From positions 85,400,213 to 85,464,212 of the forward strand of contig OW799236.1 of assembly GCA_941918925.1 (NCBI GenBank): a stretch of DNA of 64,000 nt, in the 5' to 3' direction. Below the pieces are notes generated by a model. The model was not told the DNA's origin. It saw only the letters and a program-made list of their open reading frames with translations, and did not search any database. Below, piece after piece: positions 34,574-47,112 of the stretch. Every line of letters starts with the position of its first letter. Position 1 is the first letter of the stretch. Position numbers and translations under genes: made by a program. The DNA is from Phyto melanocephala. Taxonomy: Eukaryota; Arthropoda; Insecta; Diptera; Rhinophoridae.

Positions 34574-36894
34574 ATGTTTTAGGTATAATTCTGAAGAAAA
34601 AACATTAATTCAAATGTTTGTATGTCATTTAACCAATTTAATACCACAATAACACAATTTCCACTTTTTCTCTAACTGGCTACATTGTTGTTTTAAAGAA
34701 GGTATGACGTTATACTACATTAGAAAATTTTGTTGTATATTAAAAAAATAATAAAACAAAAGAAAATAAGAACAGAAAATATAATAAGAAATCCTATAAG
34801 ATAAATAAATGTAGGTACCTATATAGGAGCATATTTAGAAATTTATGAAAAATAATTGAAAAAAAAAGAATTGTGATTAAAACTTTGTACCTACAATTCT
34901 TGTATAAAATAAAATTTTGTTAACTTTTTAATTACAGTCATATGCCACTAGATATGTACACATGTATATTAACATCTGTATAAAATGAAAAATACCTTTG
35001 CATTATACCTATAGAAGGTAATAATTAAGAAAACATAAAATTCTCTATACATATGAATATATTTTTAAATTGGATTCATATAAAACAGAAAAGAAAAAAC
35101 AAATTAAATAAAAGAAATGAAATAAAAGCAAACAACAATCAATCATTAAACATTTTTAATAGAAACACTGGAGATTGGTCATGTTTTTGTAAGACTTTTA
35201 TAGGTATATGTATGTTCCACCAACGTCAACGCTGGCTCATTTTACTAAACACTGCTTTTTGTTGTTGATGTTATTGTTAACTTAAATTTCATTTATGGTT
35301 GTTTTTTTATTGTTTGGTTGAAAGGCAGAGCCAAATCCGTTTGGAAAAAATATCAAAAACATAACACGGCAGTTTTTTATATGTATGTTATTTATATTTA
35401 ATTAAATATTAGCAGTAGCGAAAAAAATTAAAAAGATTAAAAAAATTACAACACTCTCGAATAAAAACAGACACAGGCCTGGCTGATTGATTGTTGGTTG
35501 GTTATCGAAATGGTAGACAGGCTAGCACTAGCTTTTGTGGTATATTTTTATCTTATTCTATTTTCCTCGTTTTTTCATAAGGCAATGACGAAACTTTTGG
35601 CCTTTGCTTTTGTTTTACGAAAAAAATGGGTCTTGTTGCAAGTTATAGGTAGATAGATATATCTATATTTTACTAAACAATACACAAACTTATATCATGT
35701 TAAATTAAGAATAACCCATCCATCCATTAATCTCGCTAAATATTTAAGCAATTAAACAATTTTTTAATTTTTACAATTTAGGTAAGTAGTTATAAACTTA
35801 TTACAAAAAATTATTGAATTTTTTTCTTATTTTTGCACTTTTCCTTTGCACAGCTACCATTAACACACACACTCAAATACACCCGCACTTTATTTCGTAC
35901 ATGCACTCTCAACATTTCCTTCAATCATAGGAAATCCACTCTCTTCTCTTTTGGAATTTTAGGTTTTCTTTATACTTTTAACATTTGTTAAAAAAAAAAT
36001 CACTATTTTTCGTTATTCTTCTTTATTCTTATATTCACCTTTTTTTCCTTATTATCTTACTATATTACTACTACACCACTACTTTTGCATTTTTTCTTCT
36101 TGGAAAAAATTTTGTCATTATTGTTTGATCATATGCTATTTTTCATAATTTTAACACTTTGCTTAACATTTTCACTTTTATTTTATCAATATTTATAGTT
36201 GCTTATAATATTTACTAGATTTTCCTTATTTTAATTAAATTTATTCGTTGAATTTTTTCTAATAAATTTTTCTTTTTTACCTAAGAGCACACACACGAAT
36301 ACAGAACTTCTTTTTCGTCTATTCTTCCATTGTAAGTGTTACCCAGCCAATTTGATTTTATGGTAGTTAAGCTATTGACATTAGTACAGCAGAACTCAAA
36401 CTGGCAACACTGCCTACTAATAACAGAGATGAACTCTTCAGTTTTTCTTACACTAAGAAAAATCAGTTTATTATTTGACAGATGTTGTACAGATATATGT
36501 TATATAAGCCTTTAATAAACCTTAAATATATTTTATAATTATAAGTCTTCCTACCTAACGGATAGTATAAGTGTCTTATTGATAAAACTGATATATTAAG
36601 TAATTTTAATTTATTTATCTTTAATGTTATTTAAAATTTAATATTTTTTAAACTATTTCAAAAGTTTATAACTTAGTAAGTCAAATTATAAAACTTTTAA
36701 CTGCTAATCATATAATTAATAATATACATTTTTTACTCTGCTAAATTTTTTTAAACAATGACGTTGTGGTGCGCCAATAGATTGGTCGTGGTTTGTAGAA
36801 AACAGTATACTAGTTTAAATTTGAATTTTCTTTTTTAGTAAGCTCTTCTGTTTTATAAAATGTCACTCAGGTAGAAAAACAGCATTTAACAAGT
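34574..36894. other. AT-rich DNA; a weak minus-strand exon candidate near 36281-36420
   Basis: Mostly featureless. On the minus strand, sequence from about 36420 down to 36281 contains GGCAGTGTTGCCAGTTTGAG and ends GTGCTCTTAG|GTAAAA, which could be a 5' UTR exon with a donor. No downstream coding exon was found, so it is not called. Confidence 0.35.
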
Positions 36895-37615
36895 AACAGT
36901 GCTATATTAGGTCGTGCCGAATCTTATATACCCTTCACAAGGTGTAGTCATGCAATAACAATTGTTTATATCACCATTCATGTCATATAAAATACGTACA
37001 TACATGTAAAAAACATATATATAAAAAAACATTGTAAAATTATAAATTGAGTTGACGTATGTATCTTTCTAAAAAATTAATTTAAAAAAAATATACTAAA
37101 AAAACAACAAACAAAAATTACAAAAAAAAAATTAAAAAAAAAAATTTAAAAAAAAATTTGTAAGAAAATTTTTAAAAAAATTAATATATAAAAAAAATAT
37201 AAATAATATAAATAATAAAAAAATTTTTTTTTGGCTCAGCTGGTAACCAGTATATATGCATGTTTTTGTTGTAATTGTGAAAAAAACGAGGTGGTCGATT
37301 GTTCTGAATTTCAATAGCGATTCATTTCCGGATATTTTTTTTGTTTTTTTTAATAAATCTACTTTTAATACTAAAAAAAAAAAAAATTCCAAAAGATTGA
37401 TACCATATACAGATCTGAGGAACAAATAGTTGCTTCTAAAAGTTGATTTTAACCAACTCACGGACAGACGGACAGACGGTAAGTCTTGACCGACTCCTCT
37501 ATTCATAAGCTTTTAGAAAATATATACTTTATGGGGTCGGAAATAAAAAATGTAAAAATTACAAACGGAATGACAAAGCTATATATACCCTTGTATATTG
37601 TAAGTTATATCACAG
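36895..37615 (-). mobile_element. Copy of the hairpin-ended repeat family (reverse orientation)
   Basis: It starts CAAGTAACAGTGCTATATTAGG-TCGTGCCGAATCTTATATACCC. It contains the A/T-only tract, GGCTCAGCTGG, CAATAGCGATTCATTTCCGG, AGATCTGAGGAACAAATAG and GACGGACAGACGG, and ends ATTACAAACGGAATGACAAAGC-TATATATACCC. It is the mirror of 22890-23632. The hairpin arm is mutated (GGTCGTGCC). Confidence 0.75.
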
Positions 37616-38603
37616 GGTATACAAAAAATGTAAAATCTACAAATTTGAGGCACTTCTTTCAAAGCGTAGCAGTTTTTTTGAAAATTGATTGGTGAATATA
37701 TGTCAGTTAAAATTAATGTTTTTTAAAACTTTTACTCTATTGTAAGTTTGCTCTAAAATAATTAAAATGAAATGTTTTATAGCAGTATCGAAATTTTCAG
37801 TATTGAAAATAATTTTTGTAATATTGGAAATGATGTTAAAAGTTAATAAAATTTCATTAAAATTATAATAAAAAAGTTAAAATAATCTTAAGTCAACACA
37901 AACAAACAAAAAAAACAAAAAAATAAGCTGTACTTGTTTAGTTTATTCACAATTCAAATAATATAAATATTATTTTCCCCTCAGTTCTATTCTGTTTGAA
38001 ATAATTAAAATGGATTATACATGATTTTGAATAAACTATTTAGCCGGGGTTGTAACTGACAATATATAATACATGTTAATAATAATATTCATGATATAGA
38101 CAGCCAAAGAATAATTATAACAATTCTTTTTTAGAAAAATCAAAAGTGAAACATATAAAGGAAACACATTGTTAAAGAAGTACTTCCGACATCATGTTTT
38201 TCCTTCTTGAATGTTTCTTTCATTCACAAAATTTCTAGTTATTGTCGGCATACCTCAGAATACCTCTTTGGATTTACTGCCATTATAATATTCAAGACAA
38301 TAGCTCAGACAATTGAAAAAGTACAAAAAAATTTTAAAAATGTTTAATTTAAATGTCCATCCTTATTTAATTTACTTGCACTCAAATAGGAGTTAAAATA
38401 GTATTATAAAATAAATCGTTGTAAAAATTTATACAAATATGTATTCAGTTCTAAATAATTTTAAATATCCATCCTTGTTTTACTGCACTCTATTACCACA
38501 CTTACTAAACTCATTACCGACATTCACTTGCGCTATTGCCCTATCAGTTAAATACCAACAAGTGCAACCGTTCATATTTGCCTCAGTGGGCTTGGCATTT
38601 TTT
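37616..38603. other. AT-rich DNA without a recognised gene
   Basis: A hydrophobic 82-codon plus frame at 38439-38687 overlaps the putative promoter and is not supported as a gene. Confidence 0.45.
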
Positions 38604-38774
38604 TCAGTTCAGTTGGTTTTCTTATTGCTACGGTTTTTGTTTCAAGTGGAAGTCATTTTTGTGTTTATTTTTTTAATTTTTAGTTAAGCAAAATTATTAT
38701 TTTCTACTTTAAAGCAACCAAATAATGATTTAAAAGTGTATATAATTTATTTAAGCTGTGAAAGTGTGTGAAAG
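38604..38774 (+). promoter_or_regulatory. Putative promoter and 5' UTR exon with splice donor
   Basis: TTTTCAGTTCAGTTGG carries two overlapping fly initiator matches (TCAGTT; A at 38606). The transcript-like segment ends GTGTGTGAAAG|GTAAGA, a strong donor with the intron starting at 38775. It contains no start codon with an open frame into the donor, so it would be 5' UTR. The nearest downstream plus-strand gene with a missing first exon is Mcr (acceptor at 49742), which would imply an 11-kb intron. No TATA box or downstream promoter element is clear. Confidence 0.3.
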
Positions 38775-40391
38775 GTAAGATTTAAATGGAGAAAGACGAA
38801 TGTGTTTTATTGAAATTTTAAGAAAACGTAATGTCACTAAGTGGTTGTTGTGATGAGGGAGCTGTTGCAAGAACAAAAACAACAAGACAAAATACCTTTA
38901 CTAGTATCGAGTTTTCGTAGTAAAGTAAGGTGTTGTTATTTGATGTTTATTTTTCTTGTTTAAATTGTTAGTGTTTCTATTTATGGGCGTTAACCAAATC
39001 AAAAGAATTTTTGTGAAAACTTTAATTAGAAAAACTAATTACAATTTTCTATGTTTTTGTAACTTAAAGAGAAATGCATATTCCATTCATAAAACAAATA
39101 ATCGAAAGAAAACTTTGTTGTTATTTAATAAGGGTTGCCAAATATAATTTTTTATGTTTAACATTATATGTTACATTTCCAATTTGAAAAATGTTATACC
39201 GTTTCGTATTAAATGAAATCAATATTAACCTTTTTTAACCCAGACATGGTTAAATGCTCAAGTGGCGCTTCTCATTTTCAATACATTTTGTTTATTAGCT
39301 AATTAACATCAATTACAATGAATCACACAATTTGGCTTCTGTATGTGTGTGTCGCACAACCCCTGTTTTATACCAAGTCGTATTTACCCAACAAACCAAA
39401 TGACTTGGGAAAAATATTAAAATTAGCTTACCAACACAAGCGTTAAGCTTGATAAAGGTTTTAGAATATATTGAAAAAGGCTATCGTAACAATTGTAGAA
39501 AAATCAAAACGGAAACCTTGTTAAAATATTACATATGCATGATTAATATAAGCTTATCTTTGCAATTGTAGAATAATCATACGAAAATAATATTAAATTA
39601 ACTTGTATAGAAAAGCTAATTCGTCTCAATGCTTTTATAAGCTTTTTTATATAATTGTAGAATAAGCTTCACAAGTAATATATTATTTTGCGTTGAAAAA
39701 TAAAAATCTTTGTTTTTTCTTTTAATTTTGTTTAATAAACATACATTTATTTAAAATTATTTAGTTTTATTATTTTTATAGTTATTTCTTAACTTAATGC
39801 GATTTTTCGCAAACTGGAAGAACGTTCGGGTGTCTTTAATAAATTCGTCCTCTGTAAGACCCACTGACAAAGCTGCATCTATGAAATTTAGAAATTGTAT
39901 GATTATTTTCTTTTAGTTAAAATGTTTTATTAAACTTACTTCTTATTGCCTTTGTTGTGCTAAGATTTCGAACGCTTTTCTTAGTGTCAGTACCTTTCTA
40001 GCATAGCTGTTCACCTAATTCGTCCGTTAATAATTTTCACCAACAAAATTTATAACTTTAAGTTGACACGAAAAACAAATTTACTCAAAAAAAGCAAAAT
40101 GTAACGGCACTTGCTGTTGCTTGCCTTGAAACAGTTGTTGCACTTTAGAAACATTTGTTTTTAACAAGGCATATTTATTCATCAGGTAATTGCAGTTCGG
40201 AGAGAATTTTTTGTTTACATTTTTTATATATGAAGTTTGGCATTTGAAATAAATTAGAAAAGAGAGAAAATTATTTTTTATTTATGCATTTTGACAGCTG
40301 AAACTTAAAATAAGTGCAAGGCGAATTCATGATCAGGTGAAGTTATTAAAGCAGCTGTTTATCAGCTGAGCACTCTTTTTAATATTGAAAT

Positions 40392-40714
40392 CAGTGAAAC
40401 AAGTCGACCGGCTCAGAGCCGACGGCGCACCGCCGCCGGGGTTTTTTTTAATGTCCACGCCGCCGCCGTTTTTGTCGGCTTAAAACGGCTCAAGAAAGCC
40501 GCCGTTTTGATCAACTTTAGTCGACTCAAGAAGAAATTTTCTTCGAAAAAGTGATGAAAAATTTAGCAATATTTTACCCTTAGAATTTTTTAAAAAATTT
40601 TTAGTGACGTCACTTTAAAATTTTGAGCCGCCGATTTTAATTTGTTATAGCCGCCGCCGCTTAAAAACTGCTCAGCCGCCGCCGCCGAAAATTTTGCCTC
40701 GGCTTGTTTTACTG
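40392..40714. mobile_element. GC-rich hAT-type MITE with perfect 8-bp target duplication
   Basis: The ends CAGTGAAACAAGTCG and (inward) CAGTAAAACAAGCCG are flanked by the exact 8-bp repeat ATTGAAAT (40384-40391 and 40715-40722). The body is built of GCCGCC/GGCGGC-type trinucleotides in both orientations, so much of it can fold back. At 323 bp with no frame it is non-autonomous. Its composition stands out sharply from the AT-rich host DNA. Confidence 0.85.
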
Positions 40715-40942
40715 ATTGAAATGTGAAATTTTGTTTGTGTTTTTGTGTGCTTCTACTTTTTTATTGTTTACATTTGTGGGCGCCATTAGTTGAAAAATTT
40801 TTAAAATTGTGAAAAATTGTGCAAATTCTCTTAAAAATTGTAAAAAAAAGAGATAAAAAAATTGTGAATTGTGAAAAATTTAATAAAACATTAAAAAAAT
40901 AAAATTAAATTAAATAAAACAGAGTATTTTTATTTGTGAATA

Positions 40943-41230
40943 ATGCGTGTGTGCTCTTTGTGCAAAAAGGAATATTTGAAAGGCAATGGAACTTTGCTCT
41001 ATGTGCCCAGAGATCAATGCTTGTATTAATTACCAATGTATTAATCCATGCATAGGTAAATGTGGTTCCGGAGCCGAATGTGAGTTAAAAGCTCATTTGG
41101 CTGTCTGCAAATGTCCTCACAGGCATCAGATGATGCTCTAGTTTCTTGCCGTCAATTTTATACTTATCCTGTTGCCAAGTATCATGGTTCATCATCTGGT
41201 TCTTGTAATTTTTATTTAATTGCACCTTTT
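40943..41230 (+). pseudogene. Broken fragment with a Dumpy-type DPY/EGF module
   Basis: From 40943 one frame reads MRVCSLCKKEYLKGNGTLLY then VPRDQ. A base shift later the frame gives ACINYQCINPCIGKCGSGAE then CELKAHLAVCKCP, and after another shift DALVSCRQFYTYP. The cysteine pattern C-x4-C-x3-C-x3-C-x5-C-x8-C-x-C-P, then G-D-A-L-V-x-C, matches the EGF/DPY repeats of giant cuticular proteins such as Dumpy. At least two frameshifts separate the pieces. It lies wholly inside the hAT-like element at 40165-41816. Another EGF-rich extracellular protein as donor is possible. Confidence 0.5.
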
Positions 41231-41255
41231 TAATATTTTATTGTATACAAATTAT

Positions 41256-41641
41256 TGGGCCAATTCAAAGTGGTTGCGTATCAGTCATATTTGTACTATT
41301 TCATATTATTTTATGCACGCATAAAATTTTTGTTAGTAATTTCCATACAAAAAAAATAATAAGACTTTACACATTTGTTTTCTATGTATAAGAAATTGTT
41401 TATGTTATACTTTTAACCATACTGTCTCTCAGAGAGAATTTCTTCGCTTCTCACCTCTCAGAGAGAATATTTTCTATTTTCTTCTTTCCTGTATACATAC
41501 AATTTTTAACAGCGTCATCTGTTTGTCTTCTTTCTTGTATTAATACATAATTTGTTAACAAAAGGTGTTCAAAGTCACTAGTCATATTAATATGAATTAT
41601 ATGACATAGTACAATATGAGAGTCTACTTTGAATTGGCCCA
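41256..41641. repeat. Small TIR element nested in the hAT-like element
   Basis: The ends TGGGCCAATTCAAAGTGG and (inward) TGGGCCAATTCAAAGTAG begin imperfect inverted arms of about 50 bp that also share TCATATTKGTACTATKTCATA. TTAT flanks both sides (41252-41255, 41642-41645) as a possible 4-bp target duplication. The middle contains a repeated CTCTCAGAGAGAAT motif. Non-coding. Confidence 0.65.
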
Positions 41642-42015
41642 TTATATATACGTAAACAAACGTGTTTTTTATTTTTGATTTCGTAAACAACTTTTTGACA
41701 GTTCAAGTTACTTTACACTAACAAAATACACGTTGTACTTTTTCACTTTGGAGTTGTTTTAGCGACGAGTTCACCTTATTGAATTCGACTTGAATAAGTG
41801 TTATAAATATGCCTTGGTTTTTAATAAGATTTTCTCAAGCATTGTCAAAAACTGCTTGTGAATTCAAATTTTATAAACATTATCTTAAGTGAAATTAAGG
41901 AAAGCTTAAAAAACACTCTTAATATAAGCTTAATATAAAAGCTTAAAAAACACTGTTAATATAAGCTTATTCTCAAATTGTATTGTAGTTTGATTACTAT
42001 ATGGTATGTTGGGTA

Positions 42016-45000
42016 ATAAGTGTTACCAGAAATGAACAAGAATTTTTTATTCGTGTAAGATTTTAAAATGTACAAAAAATACTAAAACTTTAACGGTCTA
42101 ATACATTAAAATTAAAACAGCTTTTTAAAATAGAAAAAAAAAAAAATGGTATATACCCTTGACAATTTTTATGAATAATGCATACAATTATAAATAAGTT
42201 GCAAAAAATATTTTAAGTAGCTATTTCCGACAATTGTTTACAATTTTGTTTCAGACAAAGTTTTATATGTATTTAAAAAAATGTTTTCCCAAGTGTATAT
42301 ATATACATAAAGCGCGAATCCAAGAGAGAAAATAGGATATTTCGCCTCCACAAACCAAAGAACCGTATTTAATAATGTGGTAATTAGTTGTCCATGCAAA
42401 AAGATAGTTTTTAATTCAAATGTATTCAAATGTTAGCAATTGGCAACGTTATTTGGAAATAACGACTGCAGCTTAACTATTTTATTTACCCAATAGGCTT
42501 TATCTTTCCTTTGTCAATTTTGCAGTACTAAATTGTATTCCTACATAATTAAATTTACGTATGTGCATATCTTTTTTTTTATCAATTTGGTTTTAACATT
42601 TAGTTTCATATTACACACTCATTTCATATGCCAACATTTAAATTTTTTTGCCGGTTTGTAGTAACACGTACCAACCACCTTTTCCACTGAGTAGGGTTGA
42701 CTTTAGACTTTTACATTTAATTTTATTTGCTTCGCTGCATTTTAATATATGGATATTTTTTTACGTCCTCCCAACTGGCGTTAATAATTGTTTTTTTTTT
42801 ACTCATTAGTTATTATTTTAAGTTTCTTTTTAACAAATAATGCACTGCCGGCTGACGGTCAAGTGCATTTAAAACTTTTGTATAAGTCCCTGTTTTAAAT
42901 AGTCTGAATATAAGTTCAGAAGGTTTATGAAAAAAGCATCATATACATACTTTTGACACATTTTGTAAGTTTCTTAATCGTATAAGTAAAATCAGCATCT
43001 TTCACTTTATAATATGTACTGAAATATACGTATATAACGTAAAAAATTAAACTAAAGTCATGCTCTTATAAAATTTTATGTGGATAACGTAATTATAAGA
43101 ACACAACTGCGACAAAGGACGAATTTCGCAATAAAAAAAATGAGAGGGTGTTAAACTTTTAAAGAACAAAGCCGACAGAGGTGGCTGTCAACTTTGTTAA
43201 ATACTTAAAAAGCCAACAAGTTAAACACTTACCTTCAGCTAACATATAGCTGGGCTTAATATTTACGCACTAGTTTAGAGGTAGTGCAAAACCAAAAATT
43301 AGTAACAAATTATTTTGTACCTAGTTGTCTTCAGCAAAAACATTGTTAGTAGTGCAGTGTGCAAAAACAATTAAAATAAATAACTTCCTAAATCCAAAAC
43401 TATTTGTCATAAATGATGTGCCTAAAAATGAATGCAACAGCATGCAAAATATCTTAAACATATAAAGTAAACAAACAGGCATCAGTTGCTTGAACTTCTT
43501 ATTCATCTTTTCTTTTTTGATTGGGTTATGTTTGAAAAAAAAGTTGCATTTTTGCGATTACGCAGAACTGAAACAGGTAACGTGATTATTGTAATCGAAA
43601 CTTTTGTGCTTGTACGCAAACGTTTCAAAAGCAGATAGTGGGTAAATACAGAAAACATTAATTCCAACTTTGTTTTCATATAACATCTAATGGTGTGACT
43701 ATATTAAAGCAATAATATTAAAAAGATTAACAAAACCATGTAAAAATAAATAAATGAATAGCAACAACTAAACACAATATTTGCTGTCAAAAATACGTCG
43801 TTCAAAATAAATAAATAATAATTCTCTTAAATTCAATTCGAATTCCTACAAGCCTAATTTAAAATATAATTTTCTAAACAAAGTAAAAAAAATGTGCTTA
43901 AAGTTGTATTTGTAAACAAAAATGTTTAAGAGTTGTCTATGCGAAGTTAAAAGTCAATCAGCGTTATTTAAAACAAATGTGATTGAGAAACCATTCCCCC
44001 TTGTTAAATGGTATTAAGGAGTATATTGTTTCTCAAACTGGAACCAACTAGGTATACAAACTCACAAACTTTTGAAAGGTTTCGTAGATTATTGTGAATG
44101 AACATCGTTAGACGAGTTCTTTTAACATTTGTGTTTTATTATTTGCTTGCATTATAATTTCAACGTTAATTTCAATTTATTTGTATTTCTTTAAAAAACT
44201 GATAACAATGGACCCTAAACCAAATTAAATATATGAAACAATTCGAATCATATTGAAGGAGATAGCATATTTACGTTTGTTCCCTTTAAAAATGTTGTAA
44301 AACTAATATATTTTTGATTGACCCTTTTAAAAGAAGTGTTTTTTAAACACTTAGTTTAAGAGATAAGAAAACCAATATATATTCAAATGTCACCCTCTGT
44401 CACCCTTTTTAAGATAATTTAAAGAATTTTAAAATATGTATCAAGAACTATTATAACTGATTGTTAAACCGTTATGATTAGTAATATTATTAAGAAAACT
44501 TTAAAAAAATAAGTAATAAATCAAATCACTGAAGAAAAGTCTAATATATTTTTTGTTTTACTGCGTTTTTTGGTTTTAAAGAATATTTGTTTTATTTACT
44601 ATTTTATATGCCCAGCAAAAAAGATAAAAAACTTTGACGAAGAAATAATTTTGTGTCGAAGTGAATTAATTTAGGTAAAAACACTAATAATTTTAACATT
44701 AGCGTTTATTTGGAGATCATGTGTTTGAATTAATATATTAATGAAATGCACTGCACTGTTCTAATAATTGCAAAGAACTATTCTTTATTTGGAACCGATG
44801 TTTTATGAGTTATGAGTTCCATCTACGTGCCAGCTCCTCAACACCTCTTTGTTCACAGCACTACTAGAGTTAAAATATACTACGTATGTAGCATAATATA
44901 ATATAATAATATTGTGAAACTTAAATACAAAATGGCAAATTATCATTCATACACATACTGTGAATGGCACAAATATAACCAACTCCGGAATTTAATGCCC

Positions 45001-45870
45001 AACATAGAACTGCTTTTGTGCGTAAAAATCGAAAATTGAAAAACAAACAAACTGCAAACAGCAGCATCATTATAAATATTTAAAATCAAAATCTTTTACA
45101 TGTACTTACATACATACATACAAACTTTCTTGTTTATTGTGCTCACATTTTTCAATTATTTTCAATTTTTAACTCATGTAGAAACTTTTTAAAAATAAAC
45201 ACCAACTACCAACTTAGTGCCCCAATTATATGTACATACATTATTTACTATATATTATGTATTTAGGTTTTACATATACATATGTAACGAAGCAAATGTC
45301 AAAAAAATGTTACTAGCCGAACGACCTGTGATGGATTTCATTTGGCAATACACAATTCACACGCTTAAGAAAATTCAAAACATATGGGATCTTTATTTAG
45401 AATATGTATTTCTATTTGCAACATAATTAGAAATAAAATGGGCTGAACAAAATGTATGCGTGTCTTACTTGAAGCGAGAAAAAATTATTGGGAAGAGGAG
45501 ACATTTGGTGTATGGTTTCCTTTTATTAATTTTTTTTTTGTCATGAACATATGGATGTTTCTAAAATTTTTTTTATTGTAATTTGAAATTTTAAAAATTC
45601 ATCAAATTTGATATAAAAAAAAAAATACAAGTAAAATTAACAATCATACCTGAGCAAAAAATGTCAAAAAATATATAAATACCAACAAATTATAACCCTG
45701 TTCACGCTCTTTTTTTTTTTGTAAATCTTATTTACATGAATTCTTCTTCCTAAGGGCGTGTTACATTCTTCTTTTTTTTTCGAACAAATGAATCTTTGTT
45801 TTATCGTTCCACAAAATATTTCTAAATTTGTTTACCTTTGACTCGGGACCAATTTATGTATTTTATTGAA
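42016..45870. other. AT-rich DNA without a recognised gene
   Basis: No coding frame of note. One minus-strand splice-donor-like site, ATGTTAGCTGAAG|GTAAGT ending at 43233, could close a first exon (M-L-A-E then split codon), but nothing downstream supports it. An A-rich 5' UTR-like plus stretch lies near 45020-45080. Confidence 0.4.
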
Positions 45871-45879
45871 ATTTGTAAC

Positions 45880-46770
45880 CCGATCGTCTGGAAAAGGATA
45901 TATGTATGTAGGTTTATCATTATGTATGAGATTTCTTCAATATTTATTACCGAACCCATAAAGAATATAAAGCATACGAATAGGGTAGTCCGTCCCTGCG
46001 TATGTTGAAATCAAGTTTTTGTAGCCACCCGACATCTCCAAGACCCGTGTAAGGTATCAAAATATCAGAAATATTCGGGAGCAGATTGGTATTGGAAATC
46101 AGCATAATCACCCTGTAACTTTCTGAGATATGAGCAAATAACACGACTACCTCTGTTTTTCCCTTATTTTTACCACAAAAGTTATAATTATTTAGCCCTA
46201 GGATAAGTTTTTGACACGTTTGTGACTATTTATGATATGTTTTTAGAGATATATGTGAACAATTTTAGTCAAATCGGTCATTAACCGGCAATGTTATAGG
46301 CAAAAATTATTTAAAAAAATTTTTTTTTAAACTCCTTAATATTTTTCGAACACGATAAAGACATCAAATTAGAAGTCGTATTTTCGGAAATTATATCTGA
46401 GAAAAACTAACAAATCGGTTTAAAATTGAGATATATGTAAATGCTAAAATACTACTCCCAAAATTTACAAACGTAAATCGATTTCCCCTACAACCAATAG
46501 AGCCAATATGGAAATCAAATAAAGAGACTTGACTTGAAAAATTAAAATCCATTATGGCCACTACGACAAAATGGCGGCCAATAAATTTATATATGCGTCA
46601 AATCTAGTATTTCAAACTGTAACCCCTTGATCCCTTACAATATTGATGTCAAATGAAAGGGCTGACAGTAGAATACAGTAAACTTTGTAAAAATTCAAAT
46701 GGTGTTTATAATGAAATTGAAATCTAGGCTTAACTAGGATGTGGTCATTATAACTATGTACATGATGTAG
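45880..46770 (+). mobile_element. Degraded long copy of the hairpin-ended repeat family
   Basis: It contains AGGTTTATCATTATG, ACCGAACCCATAAAGAATATA, GTCCGTCCCTGCG-TATGTTGAAATC, TATCAGAAATATTCGGGAG, TTTCTGAGATATGAGC and the internal unit ATGGCGGCCAATAAAT, then GATGTCAAATGAAAGGGCTG, ending GGTCATTATAACTATGTACATG. The hairpin end is missing. Confidence 0.6.
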
Positions 46771-47112
46771 CACTTTTTTTTTATCAAATACGTTACGAAA
46801 GGCAACTCTGATCACATAAAAATTTATTTATAATTTTATGAAAATGTGCAATAAATTAACTAAATTAGAGAGACCTGTAAAAAAATCTGTCACAAAAATT
46901 TACTTTAAATACACGCACTGTATACTTGAGTTTCTTGAACGATGGAACGGCTAATTCTGGTTGTGAATAGCGGACTTTATTAATATATCGGATACACATT
47001 GAAGTGGGTCGACGAACTCTAGGATAAAGGCTATTTCAATGATAATTCTAAAACGAAAAATATCTGTCACACCTTAAAATACAGCTAATTATTTAATTAA
47101 ATATATGGGTGT

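Larger units (their letters stand above)
40165..41816 (+). mobile_element. hAT-like element with 8-bp target duplication and a captured coding fragment
   Basis: Perfect 14-bp inverted ends CAAGGCATATTTAT lie at 40165 and inward from 41816. They are flanked by the exact 8-bp direct repeat GTTTTTAA (40157-40164 and 41817-41824). An 8-bp duplication plus CA-starting ends is the hAT signature. The left subterminal 160 bp is shared with the short copy at 63427-63638. The interior carries two younger nested elements (40392-40714, 41256-41641). It also carries a start codon with a Cys-x2-Cys BED-like beginning (MRVCSLCKKEY at 40943) that runs into an EGF-like fragment. No hAT catalytic core is present. 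Confidence 0.75.
39387..42013. mobile_element. Possible large TIR element enclosing the hAT-like nest
   Basis: The left end CCCAACAAACCAAATG and inward right end CCCAACATACCATATA match at 13 of 16 positions and both adjoin TA (39385-39386 and 42014-42015). Both subterminal zones are rich in AAGCTT-containing repeats (ATAAGCTTAT, TTAAGCTT). It would be the oldest layer, into which the elements at 40165-41816 inserted. No transposase seen. Confidence 0.35.

Noticed and set aside
38439..38687. 82-codon hydrophobic plus-strand frame
   Set aside because: Biased to Phe/Leu by T-rich DNA, no start context or homology, and it overlaps the better-supported promoter/5' UTR features.
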